From an uncultured Clostridia bacterium (GTDB taxonomy: Bacteria > Bacillota > Clostridia > Christensenellales > Aristaeellaceae): 64,000 nucleotides of DNA. The stretch spans positions 1 to 64,000 of the forward strand of contig CAKUFG010000005.1 of assembly GCA_934647235.1 (NCBI GenBank), read 5' to 3'. Both the position numbers and the translations under genes were made by a program. A model generated the notes under the pieces. It searched no databases. It was not told where the DNA came from and was given only the letters and a program-made list of their open reading frames with translations. Shown in pieces: positions 36,027 through 44,652 of this stretch; position 1 is the stretch's first letter; every line of letters starts with the position of its first letter.

Positions 36027-36201
36027 GTTTGCGGCCACCTTTCAGCGTATAGGTCTGGTTGCACGGAGGTTGGGAGCATGCTTCGTTTGGGTTTCTGGAA
36101 TCCGCCGACCGCAGGAGAGCAGACAGTGCGTTGCCTGCCCTCCCTTTGTCATCCGGACGCTGCACAGCATAACCGGCGCTGCACAGCGGCTGGTTTTTTC
36201 T

Positions 36202-37548
36202 TTACTCGCCCAGCAGAGCCTTCAGGTGATCGGCAACCGCCTGGTCGGCAACGGCCTGCAGCTCGGCCGCTACGTCGGCAGCGTTCAGCTCGCCGCGCAG
36301 GATCTTGCCGTCGATATCATTGCCGTTGTAATAGGCTTCGATGGTGCCCCAGCCGGGAGCGGTCTGCCAGTTGGAGGGGACAAAGTTCACGCCGCGGGTC
36401 AGGATCGCCTCGAAGAAGGGCTTGAGATCCTCGGTGCAGTTATCATACAGATCCTGCCAGACCTCGGGGGTGGATACGACGGGCATGCGGGATACGGCAT
36501 AGCCCAGGTCACGATAGGTCTTCTGGCGGCACAGGGCAGCCTGCGGGCCCCAGGACATCCACTTGGCCAGCTCCCACGCTTCGCGGGGATGCTCGGTAGA
36601 AGCGGAGATCACGCCGTTGTCAACGATGGTCAGTTCGCCCTTGCCTTCGCCCACGGGCAGCGCGTAGAACACCCACTCGCAGCCGGTTTCTTCCTTGCGG
36701 AAGGTCTGGAACTGGGACAGCGTCCAGGGCCAGTCAATGTGCATGGCAGTGCGGCCGGCGCCGGGCGGCCAGGCGCCGGGATCGCCCAGAACGGCGGTCT
36801 TTTCTTCTTCGCTCATCCACTCGCAGATCTTGTTGTTGATCACTTCCGCGCGGGTTTCGGTAGCCTGCACCCACACATCGTCAAAGTTGTACTTTTCGCC
36901 GTCCCAGCCGAACTTGCCCTGGTCGCCATGGATGGCAGCGGGGAACAGGTCCACATACAGGGGGTTGGACACGCCGAAGTTGTAATCCTCGGGATGGCTC
37001 AGCTCCTCCGCCAGCGCGAAGTAGTCGTCCCAGGTCCAATCCACAGCGGGCAGCTCCACATTGTAGCGCTCAAACAGCGTGGTGTTCATGTACATCATGT
37101 GCGGGAACTGCACGGCGGGGTAGGAGTAGTTCTTGCCGCCGATCTTGGAGCCGGACACCATCGTAGGATACAGCTCCTTCGCATCGGGATCGTTTTCCAT
37201 GTAGTAGGTGATATCCAGCGCCCACTCGTTGGCCACGGCGTTGGGCACGTTGAACACCCAGAACACGTCGGGCAGCTTGCCCTCGGAGGCCAGGTTGGTC
37301 AGGCCCTGATCCCAGGTGCCCTGATCGATGGAAACGAACTCCACCTTGATGTTGGGATAGGCAGCCTCAAACTGGGCGATCAGCGCCTCGATGATCTCGG
37401 GCTCGCCGGCCTCGGCCTGGCCCCAATGGGCCACGCTCAGGGTGATGTTTTCGGTGGTCATCGCGGGCAGGCCGGCTTCTTCGGCCATCGCGGGAACCAG
37501 GGACAGCATCATCATGCATGCCAGGAGGAGAGAAAGCAGCTTCTTCAT
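36202..37548 (-). CDS. Extracellular sugar-binding protein (second of the glycan locus)
   Basis: The 448-residue protein has a signal peptide (about 1-22, ending AMAEE) and a typical extracellular solute-binding fold: ITLSVAHWGQAEAGEPEI, then FEAAYPNIKVEFVS. ATG at 37548 was chosen for AAAGGAG 9 nt upstream. It is of ordinary length, unlike the 942-residue protein that opens the locus, and lies directly after a MalF/MalG permease pair, so it probably feeds those permeases. The ligand is unknown, presumably an arabinose-containing oligosaccharide. Confidence 0.92.
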   Translation of the reverse strand: MKKLLSLLLACMMMLSLVPAMAEEAGLPAMTTENITLSVAHWGQAEAGEPEIIEALIAQFEAAYPNIKVEFVSIDQGTWDQGLTNLASEGKLPDVFWVFNVPNAVANEWALDITYYMENDPDAKELYPTMVSGSKIGGKNYSYPAVQFPHMMYMNTTLFERYNVELPAVDWTWDDYFALAEELSHPEDYNFGVSNPLYVDLFPAAIHGDQGKFGWDGEKYNFDDVWVQATETRAEVINNKICEWMSEEEKTAVLGDPGAWPPGAGRTAMHIDWPWTLSQFQTFRKEETGCEWVFYALPVGEGKGELTIVDNGVISASTEHPREAWELAKWMSWGPQAALCRQKTYRDLGYAVSRMPVVSTPEVWQDLYDNCTEDLKPFFEAILTRGVNFVPSNWQTAPGWGTIEAYYNGNDIDGKILRGELNAADVAAELQAVADQAVADHLKALLGE

Positions 37549-37582
37549 AAAAAGTTGTCTCCTTTCAGATTTTATACCGTTT

Positions 37583-37611
37583 ACAGGCTTCACGACGCAC
37601 CATAAGCCTGT
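37583..37611. repeat. Inverted repeat in the leader of the second binding-protein gene
   Basis: ACAGGCTT (37583-37590) and AAGCCTGT (37604-37611) are perfect 8-bp arms, 35 bp upstream of the start codon. The gap also holds a possible weak promoter on the minus strand (TTTACA, 16 bp, TATACA). Confidence 0.5.
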
Positions 37612-37640
37612 ATAGATACCATAAGTAAGATGTAAAGGGG

Positions 37641-38609
37641 TTATTCGCCGGTAATGCCGCTTCTGTCGATGGCCTCGGTGAAATACCGCTGCAGGCAGAA
37701 GTAAACGATCAGCAGGGGCGCGATGACCAGCATGGTGCCCGCCATGGTGACGGCCTCGTTCTGGATGTTCGCGCCGCCGCTCTGGTTGGCCCAGCCGCCG
37801 GCCTTCTGCAGGTAGACCATGTAGCTGTCCTCAAACTTGGCCAGCTCCATCACCAGCGTGGATACGGATTTTGCGCTGCCCAGGGCCGCATTGCCCATGA
37901 ACAGGGAGGTGGAGTAGGTTTCGTTCCAGTACCACACAAAGGAGAAAAGAAAGCTGGTGATCATCGCCGGCAGGCCCAGCGGCACGCCGATGGTCAGGAA
38001 CACACGGGTTTCGCTGGCGCCGTCCACACGGGCGGCCTCATCCAGCGAATAGGGAATCTGCTCATAGGTGGCGCGGTAAATCAGGATAAAGATCGCCGCG
38101 CGCAGCCCCTGGCCCGTGATTGCGGGCAGGATCATCGTCCAGATGGTGCGCAGGATGCCGTAATTGGAGTACATGGTGTAGGTCGGCACCATCAGCACCG
38201 GGAAGGGCACGATGAAGGTCAGCAGCACGCAGCCCAGCAGGATGCCCCGGCCCCTGAAGCGGAAGCGCGCGAACGCATAGCCTGCCAGCGCGCAGGAAAC
38301 CGTCTGGCACAGGGCCGGAACCACCGTCACCAGCAGGGTATCCCCCAGGTGCTCGGAGAAGCCCATGATGTCCAGCGCCTCCGCATAGTTGCGCAGGGAA
38401 AGCTCATGGGGCAGCCACTTGACCGATGGATCCAGCAGGTCGGTCAGGGATTTCAGCGACGTTACTCCCATGTGCAGAATCGGATAGACATACACAAAGC
38501 ACAGCGAAACCAGCATGACGTACAGCGCGATCCTGGGCAGCAGGCCCATCCTGCGGAAGCTGCCGATGGTAATTTTTTTGAGTCTTTGGAGGGTCGGCTT
38601 ACTTGCCAC
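37641..38609 (-). CDS. ABC sugar transporter permease (MalG-type), core
   Basis: The 322-residue protein has six membrane segments, the EAA loop EAARVDGA (191-198) and the C-terminus YFTEAIDRSGITGE. GTG at 38609 fits best: it overlaps the end of the MalF-type gene by 11 bp and has a purine-rich GGGGGAAA in front. Longer versions run into the upstream gene in another frame. It forms the channel with the MalF-type protein before it. Confidence 0.88.
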   Translation of the reverse strand: MASKPTLQRLKKITIGSFRRMGLLPRIALYVMLVSLCFVYVYPILHMGVTSLKSLTDLLDPSVKWLPHELSLRNYAEALDIMGFSEHLGDTLLVTVVPALCQTVSCALAGYAFARFRFRGRGILLGCVLLTFIVPFPVLMVPTYTMYSNYGILRTIWTMILPAITGQGLRAAIFILIYRATYEQIPYSLDEAARVDGASETRVFLTIGVPLGLPAMITSFLFSFVWYWNETYSTSLFMGNAALGSAKSVSTLVMELAKFEDSYMVYLQKAGGWANQSGGANIQNEAVTMAGTMLVIAPLLIVYFCLQRYFTEAIDRSGITGE

Positions 38610-39573
38610 GGCGCTTTCCCCCTTTCCGCCGGATGTTCTTGGCGCGCTCGGCGTGCATGCGCTCCAGGGCAATCTGCTCGCTGGTCTTCTGGATTTCAAC
38701 CTGCTTGCCCTTGCGCTCGCGGGTGATCAGAAGCATCACGATCAGCGCCAGGCCGAGGCTTACGGCGTACACCCAGGCCATCGCGCTGGCAATGCCGTAG
38801 CCGCCGCCCTGCTCGCCGGTTTTGAACATCCGGTCGTTGATGGTAGCCATCACCTCGTTCAGGCCCGTCGTGGCCAGGAACACCAGCGTGTACACGCCGT
38901 TGATCAGGATCATCGGCCGCAGGGCAGGCAGGGTGATCTTCCAGAAGGAAATCCAGCCGTTCGCGCCGTCGATCATGGAGGCCTCATAGAGCGACCTGTC
39001 GATCTTCTGCAGGCCGGTCATGTAGATGAGAATCGGCACGCCGGAGTACCACAGCACCAGAATCAGCTGGCTGAACAGCCCCGACAGCGGCCGCGCCAGC
39101 ATGGGCGGCAGCAGCGCCTCGACAATGCCGTTCACCCCGTAGGATTCAATCAGGGGGACGGTCGTCGCGCCCTCGTTGACCAGGCGCTGCAGCACGGGGC
39201 CTGAAACCACAATGATGGGCAGGAAGAACAGCGTGCGGAAAACGCCCTTTCCCTTGATGGGCTGATTGAGCATCATGGCGATGACCAGCGAGAACACCAG
39301 GATCACCGCCAGGCGCAGGATGGAATCGGTAAAGAAGTTGATCAGCTGCTCGACAAACACCGTATCCGACTGGAAAATGTAACGGTAGTTCGCCCAGCCC
39401 ACCCAGGTCATTTTCAGGCCGTTGGCCGTGACCTTGACGTCGTGCCAGGAGTACCACACAGACTGCACCAGCGGCAGCGCAAAGAACAGCACAAAGCCGG
39501 TCAGCCACGGCAGCAGGAACAGATAGCCCTTCATCTCGCGCCGGGCGACAAGGCCGATGCGAAGCCTTTTCAT
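38599..39573 (-). CDS. ABC sugar transporter permease (MalF-type), core
   Basis: The 324-residue protein has six membrane segments, the EAA loop YEASMIDGA (196-204) and a charged Arg/Lys-rich C-terminal tail. ATG at 39573 overlaps the DUF5696 stop (ATGA), with AAGGAGG upstream, so translation is coupled to that gene. It pairs with the downstream MalG-type permease. Confidence 0.9.
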   Translation of the reverse strand: MKRLRIGLVARREMKGYLFLLPWLTGFVLFFALPLVQSVWYSWHDVKVTANGLKMTWVGWANYRYIFQSDTVFVEQLINFFTDSILRLAVILVFSLVIAMMLNQPIKGKGVFRTLFFLPIIVVSGPVLQRLVNEGATTVPLIESYGVNGIVEALLPPMLARPLSGLFSQLILVLWYSGVPILIYMTGLQKIDRSLYEASMIDGANGWISFWKITLPALRPMILINGVYTLVFLATTGLNEVMATINDRMFKTGEQGGGYGIASAMAWVYAVSLGLALIVMLLITRERKGKQVEIQKTSEQIALERMHAERAKNIRRKGGKRRGK

Positions 39574-41717
39574 TGCGCATCGCCTCCTTCCACCAGGTAG
39601 CCAAGGGCCGGAATGGTCAGGCCGCCTGCGGTATAATCCGCGCGGCGGTAGTTCACATACACCCGCACGCCATTGGCATAGGCGACGCACGCCACGTTGT
39701 CGTCCAGGCGCTCATGGTTCACCATGGCAGCGCCGTCCAGGCGCGCGTGCAGGGCCGCAAGCTCCGCGCTGGTTTTTTGAATGGTGGGCAGCATCACGTT
39801 CCACTGTGCGGTGAATACATCGGAGGAATTGGTGTTGATCAGCGGCTGCACATCCTCGCCCGTCACCAACCAGGAGGGATACGCGCCGTATTCCACCAGC
39901 TTAAGCAGTGTCCGGCTTGTATTGCTTTCAAAGTTCAGCCAGGGCGAGTAATAGGGCTTCTGCCCGCTGAGCACCATGGGCAGGAAGGGCACCTCCGCCG
40001 ACAGAAAGGAATAGCTGGTGGTGTCCAGCGGCAGATCAAGATACGCATCCATCTCGCCGTAGTAGCCCGCCAGCGGGTTTTCCAGCGCCAGGGGCACCTG
40101 TATATCCTGCAGCGCCGCAAGGTATTCCGCCATCGTCTCGCCGCGCGAGTGATTGCCGCCGCGCGAATAATAGGAGTAAAGCACATTGGGCAATGTGGCC
40201 AGCGCAAGGCCGTCCACAGCCTGCCCCCACTGCTTTTCCGCAGCCTGAAGGATTTCGGCCGAGCGGCTGGGCGTAAGATAATACAGCGTGGGATAAAGCT
40301 CCTTGCCCGTCTGGGTTTCGGCCACGGTCTGCCCCAGGGTGCGCACCACGTCCACGCGCATGTTGTACATACGGTCAGGATTGGCCTGTACAGGGTCGAT
40401 TTCCAGCAGGAACCTGCCGCCGTTTTCTCTAACGTCCTTGGCCACGGCGGACAGTGCGGCCGCCTTGCCCAGCTTGCCCTCCAGCTGAACGCTGCCGCTG
40501 CCAAGCGCCCAGGTCAGGCCGCCCGGCTGCCAGCCGCGATACAGCACCAGCGGATTCTCAATGCCGCCTTCACGGTAGGCGCGCAGGATATCGCCCATCT
40601 GCTCCACAGTGGTCATCTTTTCCACGCTGTTCCACAAAAGGAACTGCGCGCTCTCCGCGCCCAGGAAATCAATGCGGGGGCGATAGGCCATATCGCCGGC
40701 CTGCAGCGCGCCCTGCTCCATCAGCTCTGCGCGGTAGCGCCGCGCCATGCCCGCGTAGCTGGCGTTGTCGCCGGTGAGGATGTAGAAGCGCACGGTCATA
40801 TCCCGCAGGTAGGGCGCGCTTTCACGGCTGTTGAGGCCCAGGGTGCGGGTGGTCTGCGCAATATACTGCTCGCGCAGGGTAAAGTGCGCCGCCGCCCAGT
40901 TATAATTGGTGATCACGCCGGCAGGGTAGGCCATGATCTCCGCAGCCTCCTCGCCGTTTTCCACCACCGCCAGATAGCCCAATTGCTCATCGGTGTAGGC
41001 CATGCCGTACACCGGCAGGGTGATCTGCTTGGCGGGACGGTTCAGCTTGTAGATAACCGACTTATCGGCGCCGATGTTCGCGCCGTAAATACGCTTGGAA
41101 TAGGGCGTATTGCCCGTATTTTCACCGTTTGAAAAGTCAATCAGCGCGCCCGCCGCCTCCGGCACCAGGATATAGCCGGCCTTTTCATCCAGCTCGGTCG
41201 CGCCGAAGCAGGGCAGCAGATACACCCCGCACACGCGGGTATCGGTAAAGCTTTCCACGCCTTCCTTGTCCACGCCCTTGGATACGGGATATTCCTGCAG
41301 ACCGTCCCTGGGCAGGGTCACGGCGACGGAGTCCGCCTCCAGGCGGATCTGCAGCCTGATTTTTACCCCCAGGGCGGTAAAATCCACCAGCGCGTCCGCG
41401 CCGTTTTCCAGCAGGGTAAAATCAACAGCGTACTCGTTGGCCAGCAGCGCCTGCTGCTTGGTGACGACGGATTTGCCGTCCACCACATCCAGTACCAGCG
41501 GGGAGGCCACAAAGGCGTTCCAGCCCTTGAGCTTGTCGGCAGGCTCAACGCTGCCGGCGATGGTTTTTCCGCTTGCCTTGTCGGTCACGGTCAGATAGAG
41601 GGTGGCGTCGTCGATGGTCATGGACAGACGCTCGTTTTCCACCGTGTGCATATCCGCCAGCGCCGCAGCGGGCAGCAGCAGGATCAGCAGCAGAAGAAGC
41701 AGTCCTTTACACTTCAT
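39570..41717 (-). CDS. DUF5696-family exported protein
   Basis: The 715-residue protein has a signal peptide (about 1-21, ending ALAD) and no membrane anchor. ERLSMTIDDATLYLTVTDKA and GWNAFVASPLVLDV are N-terminal beta-sandwich stretches like those before a barrel; VLYRGWQPGGLTWALGSG and later DPVQANPDRMYN look like a TIM-barrel region. From memory this matches DUF5696, which recurs in Bacillota beside Yip1-type proteins and sugar ABC genes; activity is unproven, and a glycosidase is a reasonable guess. It overlaps both neighbours (11 bp with the Yip1-type gene, ATGA with the permease). Confidence 0.75.
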   Translation of the reverse strand: MKCKGLLLLLLILLLPAAALADMHTVENERLSMTIDDATLYLTVTDKASGKTIAGSVEPADKLKGWNAFVASPLVLDVVDGKSVVTKQQALLANEYAVDFTLLENGADALVDFTALGVKIRLQIRLEADSVAVTLPRDGLQEYPVSKGVDKEGVESFTDTRVCGVYLLPCFGATELDEKAGYILVPEAAGALIDFSNGENTGNTPYSKRIYGANIGADKSVIYKLNRPAKQITLPVYGMAYTDEQLGYLAVVENGEEAAEIMAYPAGVITNYNWAAAHFTLREQYIAQTTRTLGLNSRESAPYLRDMTVRFYILTGDNASYAGMARRYRAELMEQGALQAGDMAYRPRIDFLGAESAQFLLWNSVEKMTTVEQMGDILRAYREGGIENPLVLYRGWQPGGLTWALGSGSVQLEGKLGKAAALSAVAKDVRENGGRFLLEIDPVQANPDRMYNMRVDVVRTLGQTVAETQTGKELYPTLYYLTPSRSAEILQAAEKQWGQAVDGLALATLPNVLYSYYSRGGNHSRGETMAEYLAALQDIQVPLALENPLAGYYGEMDAYLDLPLDTTSYSFLSAEVPFLPMVLSGQKPYYSPWLNFESNTSRTLLKLVEYGAYPSWLVTGEDVQPLINTNSSDVFTAQWNVMLPTIQKTSAELAALHARLDGAAMVNHERLDDNVACVAYANGVRVYVNYRRADYTAGGLTIPALGYLVEGGDAQ

Positions 41718-43728
41718 TATAGAACCGCGCCTCCTTCCATACGGCCGTGATGAACTCCCACAGCTGGGCCACCAGCGCCGCCGCGATGACCACCGCGATG
41801 ACGATCATCAGCATGGTAAACAGCGTCAGCAGCAGGGCTGCAAAGGTTTCTCTGAAGCTGTAGTTCTGCAGGGATTTGACCATCATCACCACCAGCACCA
41901 GGCAAAGCGCGACGGCGGCAATGTTCAGCAGGGTGATGATGAACGCCTCATTGTAGGTAAGCACAAAGGACAGGGCGAAGGCAATGGGCTTGATCATCAC
42001 ATACGGCCCCAGCGCATAGGCAAAGGAGCAGTACATCTGCCTGAAGGTGCCCTCGCCGTCGCGGATGGAGCAGATGAGGTTGCAGGCGATCAGGAGCAGC
42101 GCGATGCCGCTGATGAGGAGCACCAGATCCATGCCGATTTCATAGTAGCCGTCGGGGATCTGCTTAAAGAGGAAGCCGCAGGCATACTTGTTGACGATAT
42201 AAATCAGGATAACCGCAATATAGAGGATGGTTGCGGACAGGACGCTCACCTTGCCCTCATGCTTTACGCCATAGAAAGCGTCCGCCGGGTTGCGTGGAAA
42301 GTATGTGACAAATTTCAGCTCCCGCAGCAGCCTGACGTCAAAGAAATCATGCGCCCGATCGCAGAAGCGCCGCACAGGCTGCACGCGCTTTTTGAGCGTT
42401 TTCCACACCCTGCCAAGCAGCCACAGCACGAACAGGCCGCCGATCAGCCCCATGATGCTGCTCTGCAGGAATTGATTGCGCACCTCCCAGTAAGCGTCGG
42501 AATAGCCCGCCTTATCGCCGCCCTTGCGCGAGGCGGCCAGGGCTTCATCGTACATTTCCAGCTTGTAATACGCCCGGCCAAGGCCCATATGAGCGTAATC
42601 AAACATGCTGTTCAGCTGCAGCACCTGCTCCCAGGGGGCGCGGCTCTGGGCGTAGCGGCCCTCCTGATACAGGGCCAGGGCCTGATGCACCAGGGCGGCA
42701 TAGTCCGTCATGGCCAGGCGCTGCACCAGCGCCTTGTCGCGATCCAGCACGTAGAGATTGCCCCGGCCGTCCACATCGATGGCCACGGTGTTGACAAACA
42801 GGCCCGTGCGGGTACGATCCTGATCCTGCCCGCCAAAGTAGAACAGACACCGCCCGTCGCGAGTGAGCTCCATGATATAGCCGTTATCGGCAATCACGAA
42901 AATATTCTCCTGCGCGCCGACAGCCACGTCTGTGTAGTTGATAAATCTCCATCTGATGGGCTTCATGATGTCCAGGCCCGCAAGGTTGAGGCGTTTCACT
43001 TTGTACGAGCCGGTGGTGACGGTATAGATCAGCCCGCGCGCATCCATATCCAGCGCCGTGGGCGTGGCCGGCACGACGCGCTTGAGCTGCGCCAGCTGCT
43101 CCTCGGTGTAAGTCAGGCGCTTGAGCATTTCCCCCAGGCTCAGGCTGGTATCGTTCGCGCCAAAGTACCCCAGGAAGGTACCGTCCGCCGAAAACTGGGC
43201 GATGCCGTTGGTGTTGCCCTTGGAGATCACATACATGCCGCCCGCCGCATCCACGGCAACCTTGAGCGGCTCAAACCTGGCGTTTACGCCGTACAGCGGC
43301 GTGCCGGGATGCTCCAGAGCAAAGAGCATTTCACCGTTCTCAGTATCGTACACCAGCACCTGCCTGAGCTTGATATCGGCGACGTAGAGGCGATCGTTTC
43401 TGGCATAGATGCCGCCGGGCTGCTTGAGCTCCTTTTCGCCGAAGGTACGCAGCCACTCGCCCTCCAGCGTGCTCATCACAACGCGCTTGTTGCCCTCGTC
43501 GGAAATGAACAGGCGATCCCGCTCATCCACAAACACATCGGCCGGGCGCTTGAGCGTTTTATCGTCGAACTCAGTATACGTACCCTCCGGCAGGTATCCG
43601 GCGGGTGAATAGGCCTCCGCGCCGCTGTAGCTCTCCGTTTCGGTATAGTAGGGCGCCTCATCGGCCCAGGCCGTCAGGGGCAGGAGCAGCACGGCAAGCA
43701 GCAGAACCAGGGTGCGTTTGATGCGCAT
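41707..43728 (-). CDS. NHL-repeat/TPR/Yip1 membrane protein
   Basis: The 673-residue protein has a signal-like N-terminus (1-23, ending AWADE). NHL-type propeller repeats follow at about 50-330 (LKRPADVFVDERDRLFISD, LKQPGGIYARNDRLYVAD, TVAIDVDGRGNLYVLD). One or two TPR units cover about 340-390 (ALALYQEGRYAQSRAPWEQV). A membrane segment lies near 405-425, and a C-terminal Yip1-type domain has several helices at 490-665. This puts the propeller outside the membrane. Its role is unknown; the position inside a sugar-importer operon suggests assembly of, or support for, an envelope complex. Confidence 0.78.
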   Translation of the reverse strand: MRIKRTLVLLLAVLLLPLTAWADEAPYYTETESYSGAEAYSPAGYLPEGTYTEFDDKTLKRPADVFVDERDRLFISDEGNKRVVMSTLEGEWLRTFGEKELKQPGGIYARNDRLYVADIKLRQVLVYDTENGEMLFALEHPGTPLYGVNARFEPLKVAVDAAGGMYVISKGNTNGIAQFSADGTFLGYFGANDTSLSLGEMLKRLTYTEEQLAQLKRVVPATPTALDMDARGLIYTVTTGSYKVKRLNLAGLDIMKPIRWRFINYTDVAVGAQENIFVIADNGYIMELTRDGRCLFYFGGQDQDRTRTGLFVNTVAIDVDGRGNLYVLDRDKALVQRLAMTDYAALVHQALALYQEGRYAQSRAPWEQVLQLNSMFDYAHMGLGRAYYKLEMYDEALAASRKGGDKAGYSDAYWEVRNQFLQSSIMGLIGGLFVLWLLGRVWKTLKKRVQPVRRFCDRAHDFFDVRLLRELKFVTYFPRNPADAFYGVKHEGKVSVLSATILYIAVILIYIVNKYACGFLFKQIPDGYYEIGMDLVLLISGIALLLIACNLICSIRDGEGTFRQMYCSFAYALGPYVMIKPIAFALSFVLTYNEAFIITLLNIAAVALCLVLVVMMVKSLQNYSFRETFAALLLTLFTMLMIVIAVVIAAALVAQLWEFITAVWKEARFYNEV

Positions 43729-43746
43729 GAAGCAGCTCCCTCCCTT

Positions 43747-44652
43747 TTAATCTTCCTTGAATATCCTGCCGCTCCAGCGGGTGATGGCGTAAATCAGCAC
43801 CAGCAGCACCACGGAGGCCGCCGATGCATAGCCCATCTCATACCGGATAAAGCCGTAATCCTCGATCAGGTTGACAATCAATTGTCCTGCATACTGCGGG
43901 GTGGGGTTTGCGCCGGACAGGCTTACGCCGATGTGCCCCACCTGGAAGGTATTGACCACCGCCATCACCAGACCGAAAAGCATCTGCGGCTTCATCATGG
44001 GGATGGTGATATAGAATACCTCCTGAAAGCGGTTGCGCAGGCCGTCGATCTCCCCCGCCTCGTACACGCTTTCGTCAATGTTCATCATGCCGGCCAGCAT
44101 GGCCAGGAAGCCCACGCCCATGGAAGACCACAGGGCCACGATGATCATCACCGGCATCAGATAGGCGGAGGACTGCAGAAACTTGATCGGCTCGGAGATC
44201 CAGCCCAGGTTCAGCAGCAGCGCGTTGAGATAGCCGCGCTCATCGCCCGAAAAGATGATGCGCCAGACGACGTTCATCGCCACGCCCGAGGTCATCGAAG
44301 GGCTGTAAATCAGCAGCGCCAGCACCGTGCGCGGCCGCTTGGTGATCTGGCTGAGGCACCAGGCCAGGAAGAAGCTGAGCAGATAGCCGCCGGGGCCCAC
44401 GATCACCGCGAACAGGATGGTATTTGGCAGCACATACTGCATGAAGATGGCGTCGCGGGTAAGGAGGTTGACGTAGTTCATGAAGCCCACGAAATCGGGC
44501 CGCTGGATGGTGTTGAAGTTGGTAAAGGAAAGCCCGATGGCGATCACCACCGGCACGATGATGAACATCGTAAACAGGATGATGTAGGGAGCAAGGAACG
44601 CCCAGGCGACCTTCTGATCCTTGGGGCCGCGCGCCCTGATAGCCCTGGTCAT
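43747..44652 (-). CDS. ABC sugar transporter permease (MalF-type), proximal
   Basis: The 301-residue protein has six membrane segments and the EAA-type loop YEAGEIDG (197-204). ATG at 44652 overlaps the stop of the 942-residue binding protein (ATGA), with AAAGGGG 8 nt upstream. Directly coupled to that binding protein, it is the likely first partner for it. No second subunit lies beside it; its mate could be the distal MalG-type permease at 35163-36026 or the shared core pair. Confidence 0.9.
   Translation of the reverse strand: MTRAIRARGPKDQKVAWAFLAPYIILFTMFIIVPVVIAIGLSFTNFNTIQRPDFVGFMNYVNLLTRDAIFMQYVLPNTILFAVIVGPGGYLLSFFLAWCLSQITKRPRTVLALLIYSPSMTSGVAMNVVWRIIFSGDERGYLNALLLNLGWISEPIKFLQSSAYLMPVMIIVALWSSMGVGFLAMLAGMMNIDESVYEAGEIDGLRNRFQEVFYITIPMMKPQMLFGLVMAVVNTFQVGHIGVSLSGANPTPQYAGQLIVNLIEDYGFIRYEMGYASAASVVLLVLIYAITRWSGRIFKED

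Noticed and set aside
32502..36425. A 1307-codon open frame on the plus strand
   Set aside because: It runs antisense through the GH43-like gene, a permease gene and the start of a binding-protein gene, has no SD-linked start, and its product is low-complexity, as expected from GC-rich antisense frames.
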